Assembly: GCF_027887165.1 (NCBI RefSeq)
Contig: NC_077228.1
Location: 384,376,456 to 384,440,455 of the forward strand
Direction: 5' to 3'
DNA length: 64,000 nucleotides
From: Monodelphis domestica
Lineage: Eukaryota > Chordata > Mammalia > Didelphimorphia > Didelphidae
Made by a program: the position numbers and the translations under genes. This document shows positions 37,706 through 48,459 of this stretch, piece after piece. The notes beneath the pieces are model-generated. The model was given only the letters and a program-made list of their open reading frames with translations. It searched no databases and had not been told where the DNA came from. Numbering within the stretch: position 1 is the stretch's first letter; every line of letters begins with the position of its first letter.

Positions 37706-37832
37706 ATTCATTCCAAAGTGACTTGCCCAGGCTCACACAGCTAGGAAATGTTGGGAGCTAGATTTGAACCCAGGACCTCCCATCTCTGGATCTAAAAATT
37801 CACTGAGCCACTTAGCTGCCTGCCCCATTTTT
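37706..37832 (-). mobile_element. MAR1-type SINE, head part
   Basis: Inverted; lacks most of the tail half. Confidence 0.78.
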
Positions 37833-37847
37833 AGAAAATTAGTTTGT

Positions 37848-37878
37848 ATGTATGTGTGTACGTATGTATGTATGTATG

Positions 37879-37953
<75 letters not shown>
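37848..37953. repeat. (GTAT)n followed by long (TC)n microsatellite
   Basis: About seven GTAT units, then 73 bases of uninterrupted TC (37881-37953). Confidence 0.95.
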
Positions 37954-37957
<4 letters not shown>

Positions 37958-38009
37958 GTTTATTATATCAGCATAGAATCCTAATTATCCCTCTCCATAT
38001 CCAACCCCA

Positions 38010-38310
38010 AAAGAGCCATCCCATGGGATAGGTATTTTTTTAAGAGAAAAAAAAAGTCAGCACAATAAATCAATACACAGAAAAAGTCCAAAAACATTTG
38101 CAATGTGTAACTCTTGTGAACCTCCCACCTCTACAATGGGGTACATTGAACATGTCTTCCTATATCTCTTCATTAAAATCACACTTGATCTTTATGATTT
38201 TGTCACATTTACTTTTGAGTTTTTGCTGTGTTGTTCTTTCCATTTACATTATGTTACTGTGTGCATTGCTTTCTTGGCTCTGCTTATTTCACTACTTCAT
38301 ATAGATATTT
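38010..38310 (-). mobile_element. L1 3' UTR fragment, older subfamily
   Basis: Inverted L1 3' UTR. It appears to continue at 39372 after an unrelated block of about 1 kb. Confidence 0.65.
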
Positions 38311-39371
38311 ATATAGTTTGCAGAGTATAACAAGCCCCTTAATTTACAAAATATGAACTCAGTATAATAGCTTCAATGATAAGAATATCTATTGAAGGGG
38401 GAAAGAAGGATACCTTTGTTACATGGTAAATATTGTTTGGAGCCCACCCAGTCTTTTTAAAAAATATTTCTAATTTTTAAAATTAATAAGCATTTATTTT
38501 CTCTCCCTCATACCTCCCTTCACTTCAATTAAGAAAAATGAAAGAAAAAAGTATTTTTAACTGATATGCACAGTCTTTTGGGCACTCTTTATTTCAATGG
38601 TTTCACAAGAGGGTAGTTTACTTGCCCTCTTCAGAAATAAAGGGTTGTTAATGTGATTATTAATCCATTTCTAATAATGGATCAATTTTTGCTCTTTTTG
38701 AATTTCAGGACATAATTTTAGAAGTATTCACATGTAATTTGCTGGGTACTGGCCATTTTCTCAGGTCAAAGATTAGAGTTCTAAAAAATCCAGTTGGAAG
38801 AAATAATGAAAGCTCCTCTTTCCAAATTTTTGTTTGCGAAGTATTTTAACTTGACTGTTCAGTGGGAGGCAGATTTCCTCATGGTAATTACAGCAAATGA
38901 ACCTTGACTTCTAGTAGAAGTTTCCTTTGTTCCTGTTATTGCTTTTCTTCCCCTTTTGCCTCCCAAACAATAAAAAATTCAACTTAACTTTTTGCAAGGA
39001 GATTAGTGGTGACATCCTGGGAGTTTAATTTACCTCTAGGATATATTCAGTTTTAGACTTCCTAATCTTTTCCAGCTTCTCTTCTTCATATAGCAGAGTA
39101 ATCCTTAGAAGGTGGGAGGTTTTAACTACTGAAATTAGGAATGAATCCTTTAACCTCTGAGGAAGTCTCCAGGTGTAACAACTTTTCGTGCCACTGGACC
39201 CAGGCTTCCAATGCCGAGAGAGTGGGACTGTCTCTGTGCATCAACTTTTCCACTTAAATCTCCTTCACGCACAAGTGTCTTTGTGCACACTCATCTACAT
39301 CACAGATGAAAGTGCACAAAGACAATTGTCATCCTCGGTTACCGAGAGACTACTACTAAGGATATTTGTTT
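38311..39371. other. Block separating two halves of an L1
   Basis: About 1 kb of largely unclassified sequence with a short A/T-rich L1-like patch (38460-38550). At its right end is a 200-base segment with a strong hairpin (39271-39329). Confidence 0.5.
39271..39329. repeat. Imperfect inverted repeat, 26-base arms, 7-base loop
   Basis: Arm 39271-39296 pairs with 39304-39329 at 23 of 26 positions, around loop ACATCAC. The centre of each arm carries GTGCAC next to TTTG/CAAA. A second small perfect hairpin, CTCGG-TTA-CCGAG, follows at 39334-39346. It may belong to an old SINE-like repeat. Confidence 0.7.
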
Positions 39372-39825
39372 CTCTGAATTTATTACATACATCATTTCTT
39401 GCAATGTAGTGGTATTCTGTTGTATTTCCAATTCTTAGCTATCACAAAAAAGTACTGCTACAAATATTTTGGAGTATATGGGAACTTTTTTTCTTATCTA
39501 ATAATGGAGTTTCTGGTTCAAAGGATATGGGCATTTTAGTCACTTCAATTGCATAATTACAAATTACTTTCCAAAATGGTGTTTTTCACTTCATTCTGTC
39601 AGCAATGTACTAGTGTGCCTACCCCCCAATACTGACTTGCCACTTTTTGCCATTTTTCCCAATTTTCAGTGTATGGGGTTGTTATTTGAATTCTTATTAG
39701 TTATTTGAATTTATTAATTTATAGTATCTTTTTCATGGTGTTAGAACTATTTTGCTGTTCTGAGAATCATTTGTTCATCTTTTGGCCATTTGCCTTTTGG
39801 GGAATGACTATTAGCGTATATATAT
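39372..39825 (-). mobile_element. L1 ORF2 C-terminal fragment, older subfamily
   Basis: Diverged inverted match to the region encoding the end of ORF2p (plus-strand AAAATGGTGTTTTTCACTTC etc.). Probably the other half of 38010-38310. Confidence 0.65.
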
Positions 39826-39829
39826 GTAT

Positions 39830-40950
39830 ATGTATATACATATATATATGAAAATTATCTTGGATATCAAACTTTTATCATAACAATTTGATACCAAGAT
39901 TTTTTTACCCCTTTACCTACTTACTTCCTACAAAAGGTTTTCAATTTCAAGTACTCAAAGTTCTATTTTCTTTTGTAACTTTCTATCTCATTTGATTAAG
40001 AGCATATTATATATCCTATATTTATAAATGTAAGAGATATACATATACAGATGTGCTTATGTGTATAGTATTTTATTTATCTCATCCATAGATGTGAGGT
40101 ATAGTTTGATCTTTAATATAAAAATCATATATCTATTGTAAAAATCTTTACACTATAATGTATTGTAGAACACGGTATAAAGTTTTAATCTAAGCTTAAT
40201 TTGTCAAATTGCTTTCCAGTTCTCATAGCAGTTTTTAATCATATGGGGAATTTTTCACTTGATAACACGTAAAGCTAGCAAATGCTAAAATTTTAAGTTA
40301 AGAATAAGAAGGTATTATCTGGCAAACATATGTATACATGTACACATACAAATAACAGAGGTAATATATATATATGCATATGACTAGAAATTTTAAAGGA
40401 AATTGACCATATAATGAGAATTCATCTAGGAAAAAACCAAAATACCTGCAATGCCATAGATATTAGTAAAACAAAGATCCTTTGATACCATAGAGCTGGA
40501 ATCCCATTGGGCAGATACCCACCTCCAACAGTGTTTGCAACCCATCCACACCTTTTTATTTGGTGTGGCTTGTTCTTATCCTCTCATAAATCCTCAAAGG
40601 GGAATTATTTAAAATGACAGGGATCTTTTTCAAAGATCTTCAGGGATAGAAATGGCCCAGGTTGGAGCTGTCCAAATAATATATACATAACATATTTATA
40701 TTTGATTCATATAGAAGACACATAGCTAGGGCTAAGTTCACTAATACTAGGAAATAGCATTTATTACTTGGATTAGACTGAATCTACTCAAAAGAAAATG
40801 AACTAAACTACAATAACCTGATTGGGGCAGGGAACTCACTAAATGGTAACAATACTCCCTAAATTAATATAAGTTCTAGGCAATAAATCTACAAGAGGGA
40901 TGTTTTTTAGAATTTGTTAAGCAGAGTGTTAATGGCAACAGAGTAATACT
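39830..40950. other. AT-rich intergenic sequence
   Basis: Several short TATATG runs (39820-39850, 40320-40380). Nothing else recognised. Confidence 0.45.
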
Positions 40951-40954
40951 AGAC

Positions 40955-41110
40955 TTAGAGTGAATTAAGCCTGGGAATCCAATCCCATCACTATCATTTA
41001 ATGACTGTATGGCTATAAGCAAATCATTTAAGTTATCTAAACTTCAGTTTTCTCAACTGTCAGATTTAGATGACACTTCTAGTATCATCAACTTGGGAGA
41101 GTTTCAAATA
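40955..41110 (+). mobile_element. MIR-type SINE
   Basis: CAAATCATTTAAGTTATCTA, ACTTCAGTTTTCTCAACTG. Confidence 0.6.
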
Positions 41111-41269
41111 AAATACCTAGAAAATCTAAAAGCAATGCATGCCATTCATTTTAAGACTTGTAATTTCATTATATAATATCGGGCACTCCTAAGGAACTTT
41201 CTCTACCAAAGCAGACTGTCACTTTCTCTCCAGTTTATATTATTATGTTTTATTATTAGAGTATTATGA

Positions 41270-41385
41270 AGTTGACTGGGGCAGAAAGGTGGAATAACTT
41301 ACCCAATAGTCACACAGTATGTTAGAGGTGGAACTTGAACTCACATCTCTGACTTCAAGGTCAGCTCTCTATCCACTATATTAGA
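41270..41385 (+). mobile_element. MIR-type SINE, 3' half
   Basis: GGAACTTGAACTCACATCTC, CAGCTCTCTATCCACTATA. Confidence 0.65.
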
Positions 41386-41387
41386 GG

Positions 41388-41475
41388 TTGGCAAACTATA
41401 GGCCAATGGCTAAATCTGGCCTGCCACATATTCTCATTTTGGCCCACGAGCCAAAAATGACTTTTACATTTTTAA
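41388..41475 (+). mobile_element. hAT-type DNA transposon end (Charlie-like)
   Basis: GGTTGGCAAACTATAGGCCA and GGCCTGCCACA match the conserved end of mammalian hAT-Charlie MITEs. It lies just beyond the TAF7 3' end. Confidence 0.6.
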
Positions 41476-41555
41476 AGTGTACTTTCAAATAATCTTAAAT
41501 ATTTTTTCATGTAACAGATTCACGTAATAAAAACTCAAAACATGACAAACCAGAA

Positions 41556-42337
41556 TAGGGAAAGAAATAATTCTTTATTACAGTTGTAAAAACTGGATCA
41601 CAGCATGAAAGATTAACTTGGAACTCTATTGTGTTTAAATTCAAGGTAGGTCAGAATTTAAACAGAAATCTATTTAATACCAGAAGAGAATAATATTTTT
41701 ATCATTTGTGATGGAGAAATGAAAAATGTAGCCCTAAAAGTTGCCAAACAAGGTGTATCCCTCTCTATATAAAAATAGCTGTTTGTTAATGCACTGAACA
41801 ACATTATTCAAGGAAAAATAGACAAATGCTCAGGAGAAAGCCACTTCTATTATAAACATGAATAGCTGTATATTAGTCGTTTTTATTTATGTGGGAGTTA
41901 TCTACCACTACATATTTTTTGGTCTTCTATGTGTGAGAAGTTATCTGTAACAGTTGAGAACTTAAAATGTATACAAAACAAGCTTTCAGCATCTATCTTT
42001 GAATCTCCTTACAAGTGAGTTGGGTCTTTTATCACAAAACAATACAATTTTCTCAATATTTTTAAAGAAAGTTTTGGAATAAAAGTAGGAATATCTACAA
42101 TTTAATCTACTAATCCCAAAACTCATACAACCAAACTTTTCTCACCTATGTCTTACTTAATAGTATATAAGTTGCTAGCAAATAAAAGGTGCCACAGAGA
42201 TAAAATTCAAACTAGGCAACAGAAAAATGGTAAAATGTAAATAAAGTCAAATTTCCAGATGAATAATCTTCAAGCCAAAGGATGGAATGTGAACCATTTG
42301 CCAGTATGAGGGGAACAGTGAATTTATAGGCAGGGAC
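41556..42337 (-). other. TAF7: TAF7 3' UTR, approximate
   Basis: After the stop codon the minus strand is AT-rich and free of recognisable repeats as far as a polyadenylation signal AATAAA (plus-strand 41574-41579). Another AATAAA lies at 41882-41887. A hAT-like repeat and a MIR begin just beyond, so the transcript probably ends near 41556. The exact end is inferred. Confidence 0.5.
41574..41579 (-). terminator. Candidate TAF7 polyadenylation signal
   Basis: A canonical AATAAA on the minus strand about 760 bases after the TAF7 stop codon, just before the flanking repeats resume. The alternative signal at 41882-41887 would give a shorter 3' UTR. Confidence 0.45.
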
Positions 42338-43399
42338 TTATTTTTCCAGGAGTGATTCTAGCTGTTCCTCCAAAGAACTGAGCTGTTGCTTCTCTCGTTC
42401 TTCCTGTTGTTTGAGCTCATCCAGGACAGCCTGAAGACGAGTCTTGAGTGCCAGATTTTCAACTTTGATAATGAGATCTTCCTGTCGCTTTGCTCTCCCT
42501 TGAGTCTCCTGGAGTTTCCCTTTCATTATATCAATCTGCTTCTGAATTCCCATAACCATCTGATTTGTTTGCTCGTTTTCTTGGCGCTGTTCATCAGATT
42601 CATCAAGCTTGTCTTGTAGCTGCCTCTCTAGGTCTTCCTCAGTGTCAATGATGTTTATGTCTTCATCATCATGAGGATCTCTCTCATCTTCCTCTTCACT
42701 ACTGCTGCTAATGTCATTAAATATCTCTCGAAGTTCATCATGTTCTGAGGAGCCATGGCCCTGCTTATGGCCACTCATTCCTGGAGAGGAAATATCTAGG
42801 CCTGCCAGGGAAACTTGGTTGTCTGCTTCCTTTGTTTCATCTTCTGCAATTACTTCCCACCGGGTACTGACAGCTTCTGCATCTGTACTTAGAAGCCTTT
42901 TTACTTCTTTTTCCACATCTGGTGATTCAATATATTTCTTCTTGGCTGTCTTACGGAACCTTCTCTTTCTGACATTCTTTAGTGGCAGAGTGATACCATG
43001 GTTCCAGATGAATTTTCTCTCCCTGTCTTTATCTTTTTTCTTACTTGCTTTTGGATCAGTAGTAGCAACTGGTTCTTCTGGAGGAGGGTAAAGATCCCCA
43101 TCGACACTGCACACAAGCATCTGGCAGATATCTGCTGTCTTGTAAAAGGTTTTTTTATCTATGGTTTTCATGGATTCAGTAACACAGGGAAGGTCAACCA
43201 CCTTAGCAGCTAATGGGGCACGATCCACTCGGACAATTCCATGACGTCCATCTGCATGTAATTCAATGGTCAACTTATCTTTCAGATTAACACTTCCAGA
43301 TTGTATTGCCCTTCTCACAGTAGAAGCATATTCTGGGGGTAAGCGTAATATGAACTGGCTTTCCAGCTCATGGGGAGCATCTTCTTTGTTCTTGCTCAT
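42338..43399 (-). CDS. TAF7: TAF7, TFIID subunit 7 (TAFII55), single coding exon
   Basis: An uninterrupted frame encodes 353 residues that match human TAF7 (349 residues) almost end to end. TAF7 is a nuclear subunit of the RNA polymerase II factor TFIID; it binds TAF1 and restrains its acetyltransferase activity. Visible parts are the TAFII55 N-terminal domain (about residues 5-170, with ESQFILRLPPEYASTVRRAI and the GITLPLKNVRKRRFRKTAKK stretch), a Ser/Asp/Glu-rich middle (SSSSEEEDERD) and a long C-terminal coiled coil ending LEESLLEK-like (exactly LEEQLESLLEK). The frame is open 7 codons further, to an ATG at 43418-43420, but the Met at 43397-43399 (MSKNKEDAPHELES) is the family start. A 4-residue insertion (VSLA, bases 42803-42814) is absent from human. 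The coding region has no introns. Conservation without any stop argues for a working gene rather than a dead retrocopy. Confidence 0.93.
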   Translation of the reverse strand: MSKNKEDAPHELESQFILRLPPEYASTVRRAIQSGSVNLKDKLTIELHADGRHGIVRVDRAPLAAKVVDLPCVTESMKTIDKKTFYKTADICQMLVCSVDGDLYPPPEEPVATTDPKASKKKDKDRERKFIWNHGITLPLKNVRKRRFRKTAKKKYIESPDVEKEVKRLLSTDAEAVSTRWEVIAEDETKEADNQVSLAGLDISSPGMSGHKQGHGSSEHDELREIFNDISSSSEEEDERDPHDDEDINIIDTEEDLERQLQDKLDESDEQRQENEQTNQMVMGIQKQIDIMKGKLQETQGRAKRQEDLIIKVENLALKTRLQAVLDELKQQEEREKQQLSSLEEQLESLLEK

Positions 43400-43465
43400 C
43401 TTTTGTTTTGTAACAGTCATTTCCTCTTGTCTTATTTCAGAGTAAATTTTTGTATCATTCAGAAG
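43400..43465 (-). other. TAF7: TAF7 5' UTR in the coding exon, with 3' splice acceptor
   Basis: On the minus strand a long T-rich tract ends in TTTTTAG at 43466-43468, directly before 43465. This is a strong acceptor 45 bases before the upstream in-frame ATG. The segment includes that ATG (43420), which would add seven residues (MTVTKQK). Intron use is inferred from the acceptor and from the matching donor near 47872. Confidence 0.55.
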
Positions 43466-43668
43466 CTAAAAATAAAGAAAAAAAATAAAGTAAAATTCAG
43501 CTTGGAGTTATTGATATTAATTTAAATCTTACAAGTATTTTGTCAAGTTTTATGAATTTTAGTTTTTAGCAGCCAGAAAGCAATTAAACTGAACTGAAAT
43601 GAAACCTAAACTAATTATTTGTGAATAACTTTGGTAAAAAGTGAGGCTCTTGAAAATGAAATGAAGTC

Positions 43669-43880
43669 GGGGGCAGCTGGGTAGCTCAGTGGATTGAGAA
43701 CCAGGCCTAGAGACTGGAGGTCCTAGGTTCAAATCTGGCCTCAGACACTTCCCAGCTGTGTGACCCTGGGCAAGTCACTTGACCTCCATTGCCTAGCCCT
43801 TACCACTCTTCTGCCTTGGAGCCAATACACAGTATTGACTCCAAGACGGAAGGTAAGGGTTTTAAAAAAAAAGAAAGAAA
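43669..43880 (+). mobile_element. Young MAR1-type SINE with 17-bp TSD
   Basis: Best preserved copy here. Flanked by GAAAATGAAATGAAGTC at 43652-43668 and 43881-43897, in the putative TAF7 intron. Confidence 0.92.
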
Positions 43881-45244
43881 GAAAATGAAATGAAGTCACT
43901 TATTTCTCTGGAAATTTAGCAAGTCTCTACAACATCCAATAAAAGACTAGTTTCAAAGTATTTATTTCAAACTAATTTTTTTATTTTGCATGTTTTTACA
44001 TAGAAATTACATAGAAACATACATGTATATACGTATCATACATAGGATGTATGTAGGTAAGTGGTTTTTTTTTCCCCAATCAGACTACTTTTGTGTGGGA
44101 TTAAATGAATAGAAGGCCTTCTAAAAGAACAAAACTGTTGAAAGAAACTGAAATCTGTACCTCTTTAAGAACTCCCACTTAGCTTCTCCTGCACCCTAGG
44201 CTGTGAGTTTAGGTTTCAACCCACTGCTTCAGCATATTCCTAGAAGATAAAAAAAAGCTGCAGAGGAAAACACATACACAAAAAAGTCAACAAAACAAAA
44301 CTGTCATAAATCTTTACCACTTAACTCAATGAAGACTAATGACAGTCTCACACCAATCTCTTCTCTTCCCCTAGCCCAGGATTTATAGGAAGAAATGGAG
44401 ATAAGAAATGGTCTGTGATCTGCACTGGTGAAGGGTTTACTCTCACAAAGGAGATCACAGATTCACTGAAGTCCTGAAATATGTGAAGGGGACATACCTT
44501 CCATTTCTTCAACTGGTAATAAAAATTAAATATATACATTATCACTTTTTGCACAATAAAAATGAAACGGCAAGCAAAGGTATAGGAAAATATATGTAAT
44601 AAATAATAAATGCTAGTGATCCAAATTATACAAACAAAATATTCATACAAACACAGTTAAGTATATACTTTAAAAAACCTGTAATCTCATCAGTATGGTA
44701 TGCTCTATACTGATGCAGATTGTAATCCCTTTAGTGAGGATGGTATTTGAGAATTGCTAAAGTAAAAAATTCAGGACTGACTTTTCAAAACTTAGCTAGG
44801 ATAGTCCCTGGACAATGTAAAACTGAGCTAGAAAGATTTCCAGATTGATATACTTTGCCCAAGCTTGTGTTAAACTCGCATTGCTTTGGCAACGAACCAC
44901 CAAGAGTAGGACTTTTAAGGACATAGTTATCCAGAATATAAACAATCTTATGGGAAAAACATATGTCTAGTGCATTGATAAAAAGTACAGATATCAACAT
45001 AAATATTATATTTAATATGTAAAATATATTTCATTTTCAAGAGACTCATTTTATACCAAAGTTATTCACAAATAGTTTAGACTTCATTTCAATTTCATTC
45101 CTTCTGCCTGCTAAAATAATAATATACACGGACACATACAGTAAATAATCACACTCAAAAATGCATGACCTAGGTTGCTAACAATTCAAAGAAAGCAAAT
45201 TAAAATGTTTTCAGGCACCAGTATGTATTGGATACATAGCCTGA

Positions 45245-45415
45245 TATAACAGGATGACTTGGAAACAGGATAGACCTAGACTCAAAGCCTACTTCTAGAC
45301 TTACCAGATGTGAGGTAATCCTGGGCACACCTCAGTGTCCTCACCTATAAATAGAGAAATAATATTGTTAGGTACTTTGTAAACTTAAAATATTATTCAA
45401 ATATCAGCTATGATT
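45245..45415 (+). mobile_element. MIR-type SINE
   Basis: CTGGGCACACCTCAGTGTCC and a GGTACTTTGTAAACTTAAAA end. Confidence 0.6.
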
Positions 45416-45876
45416 CACATACTAGATCTGTAAAAAAAATTATAATAATAAGAAATTAGGGCAGAGGTGGGGGGAAAATAGGTATTTGTATTCACTGTTA
45501 ACCATAAACTATTTACTATTTATGGAGGGTAATCATCTAATAGGGTCTTCGAAATGCTTCAAAATACTTTATTTAGCCTTTAAAGTCCATATTGAGGACC
45601 AATATATTAGAAAGGAAATGACATGTAAAATATTAACTTTTACAAAGATGTTCAGACCTGTGATATAAAGAATGAAAAACTGGAGACAATCTGAAAGGAT
45701 AAGCAGCCCAACAAGAATGCAGCAATTAGAAATGTGTAAATTATGTTAATAAATGAAAAAATTCATGCTAAAGAAAATAGAACAATTTTTCTTTATTGCT
45801 TCTGGACACAAAGGAAATGTTTAGCAGATGTCCACTGAATAAAGACTAGTACAATACAGTTATTTACATAAATATA

Positions 45877-45901
45877 AATATATATATATATATATATATA
45901 A
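45877..45901. repeat. (AT)n microsatellite
   Basis: Perfect AT run in the putative TAF7 intron. Confidence 0.85.
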
Positions 45902-46379
45902 CATGTTCTAAGTGATGTTACAAGTCCCGAGGGCATAGGTAAATTATAATTTTATTAGAAGTCTGATTTCTGACTCCTATATCCAAGTGATACCTCCTCT
46001 AAACCCCCCGGAAAAAAAGAAAAACAAATTGTTTCTCTATTGTCCTGTGTTTAGGACAAGGCATTTTTTTTTTTTGAAAAAAGTAAAAAGATTGGCAAAC
46101 CTCCACCTCCCACTACAGTACAGATCTTTCCACCATCCTACCTCTTCCCAGTTATATGGGACAATTTGTGCAAAGGCACAGAAGTTAAAGCTGATTGCAT
46201 CTTTTTATTGTGGATTCCAAGTAGTGATTGTAGATAATGGCAAATGGGTCAATTGAAATGGTCCAAAAAGTTCTAATATGCAAATGCCAAGCTGAGGAGT
46301 AAGGATCCTTAGACTCTAAGATCAGTGTTTTTAATCACTATTCTGTGCCATCCCAAATTTTAACTGGCTCCCTAGGATA

Positions 46380-46900
46380 AAATATAGACTGCTCAGAATG
46401 ATACATAAAAAGTATTTCAATCTGAATGCCACCTATCTTTCTAGCTAAGCTTCATGTTAGTTCCTTTCATAGGCTTTATAGTCTGGCCAAAATGGCTGCT
46501 TGCTTACAAATTCAAGATTTCTACCTCTAGTTTTGAAGCCTTTGGAAGTGAAGAGATTAAATGAGATTCACTGGATTAAGTAAACTACTTAAGATCAGGG
46601 ACTGTAGCTTCTTTTTCTATCTTCAGTGCTTAGCACAGTGCCTGGTCCCTAGTAGGTTTACTGATAGGTTCTTTCTCATGACTTGAATGTATTTTTTCAT
46701 CTCTGCCTCTAAGCCTCCCTAGTTTCCCTCAAGGATCAGCGTTAGTACTATATCCTACTCTAAAGTTTTCCTGATAAGCTCTTTCTAGTTTAGAGAGCAT
46801 ATTTCTTACTGAAATTACCTTATCTCTGTATGTTGTAATTCACTTCCGTCAGGAAGCTAGCAAAGTATCTTCTATACAGTAAGCATTAGGAATTGATTTT
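46380..46900 (+). mobile_element. L2 LINE 3' region, diverged
   Basis: Contains GATAAAATATAGACTGCTCA and GCTTAGCACAGTGCCTGGTC. Confidence 0.6.
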
Positions 46901-47872
46901 GAAATCTGAGGCCTCTATGAAATCAGGTTTTACATAGGTATTTGAATACTTTAAGGATCTGTAATTTCACTGGGATCAGCACTGCTGCCACTGAGGCAAA
47001 TCTATGCTTTGGTACAGTCTTTAAACAGCAACTTTTGCTGTTTTTCTGCACTGTTCAGCTGATTTTTTAAATCTATACTATCATAATCCTACATCATGTG
47101 TTTACATTATGACCCTGGGTTGGTTATTAAGTGCAAAGATCATAGGATTTAGAACTAAGGCTCTAAGTTTGAGTCCCCACTCTAATATTTACTCCCCATG
47201 CTTCTTAGGCAAACTATTTCTTCTAGGAGATTTCTAATGGTTTTTTAAAAGTTATAGATTAAGTATTTTAAAATTATAGATTAAGTACCTTACAATTTTG
47301 GAGTCAGAGACAATTTTGGTACGGTAATATAAAATCTCTTCTGAACTATCTATTCTTTTTTGAAGGATCTGGATTGAATCAAGAATTCCTTCCAATGCTT
47401 TTTCCTCAAAAAAAAATGGGAATAAAAATGACCACAATACACTTTTTTTTTTCCGCTATTACCGTGAGGGCCAAGTAAGGAGAAAAATTCCTAACACTAC
47501 CTACCTGGAATTGTTCTCATAATCAAATGAAATAGTGTCAATTTCCCCTTCAAAAAGGGAGCTTCCTCCGTGAAGGAATCAGCTAATCTTCAAAACGATT
47601 ACAAACCCACGCAACCGCGAACCACAGCGCCGGAGGGTAAGCTACACTCTGGATGGCGGCGCCTCCAACAGCCCAAGGAGCGCGAGAGCTCCAACGATCA
47701 CGTGTCACGAAGAGGCCTCTCAACGGGAAAAATCAAGGCTCCGACTCAACTTTGCCAATGGTACCTAACGAGTCTTGTTCCTCCCTTCGGGTCCCTGTTT
47801 CCATGTCAGTAAAACAAAGGTCCTTCTTAAAGCGATTACGAAAGTATTCTCCAACTGCCAAAAACAACTTAC

Positions 47873-47990
47873 CCCAAGGGAATAAGAGAGGGGAGTGTCC
47901 AACAGTCGCTTTTCGCCCCCGGATATAAAGATTTAGCAACCGGAAGTTAGGGGGAAGGACGACCTTCAAATAGCCCCTCCCATTCACAGC
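47873..47990 (-). other. TAF7: Candidate non-coding first exon of TAF7
   Basis: The minus strand reads CTTGGG before GTAAGTTG, a perfect 5' splice site with GT at 47871-47872, inside the CpG island. Spliced to the acceptor at 43466 it would remove a 4.4-kb intron and give a short 5' UTR exon. The upstream limit is a guess. A TATA-like ATATAAA and an ETS site (47939-47947) lie within or next to it. Confidence 0.45.
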
Positions 47991-48459
47991 CTCTTCCGCT
48001 GGTAGGCTGCACGCCCCGCCTCCCCGAGCTTGGCGTCAGCACGTGCGCGACCCTCAGTCCTAATGCATCTATCGCCGATCCGCAATCTGCGGCTATCTGA
48101 ATGCGAGACATTCCTCTCCCGCAGAGGGTGACTGCAGGGAAGGCCTGATCTCCCGATCCAAAGTGACTCCGCCCAGTAGAGGGCGAGGCTAGTTTTTACA
48201 TGCTGGCCAGACTCGAGCAGCCGATTGGAGAGCGGTAGAGCCTAAAAGAGGTGAGGGGGCGGGGATCCCCTCTCCCCCTTTTCTCCTCCTCCCCTCCCCA
48301 CTCCCTCGCCCGGTCCCCGCCTGGCTGTGAACCCCGGTGAGTCCTAAGCCAGGGCATTCTGCGCCTGCGCCCGCCAACCCGGCGGGCCCCCGGGGTTCCA
48401 GGTTCGAGCTTTGAGCTCTCCATGTCCAATCGTTCCATGGGCCAGCGGTTCGGGCCACG

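Larger units (their letters stand above)
43466..47872 (-). other. TAF7: Putative TAF7 5' UTR intron
   Basis: This interval is bounded by the donor at 47872 and the acceptor at 43466. It holds a MAR1 SINE (43669-43880), MIR and L2 remnants (45245-46900) and an (AT)n run near 45877-45899. The rest, about 43900-45240 and 46900-47440, is AT-rich without recognised features. No coding exon of another gene was seen. Confidence 0.45.

Noticed and set aside
37764..37976. 70-codon open frame
   Set aside because: Mostly Ser-Leu translated from the TC microsatellite.
42386..43213. Plus-strand open frames over TAF7
   Set aside because: Shadow frames opposite a conserved coding region; Leu/Ser-rich and without homology.
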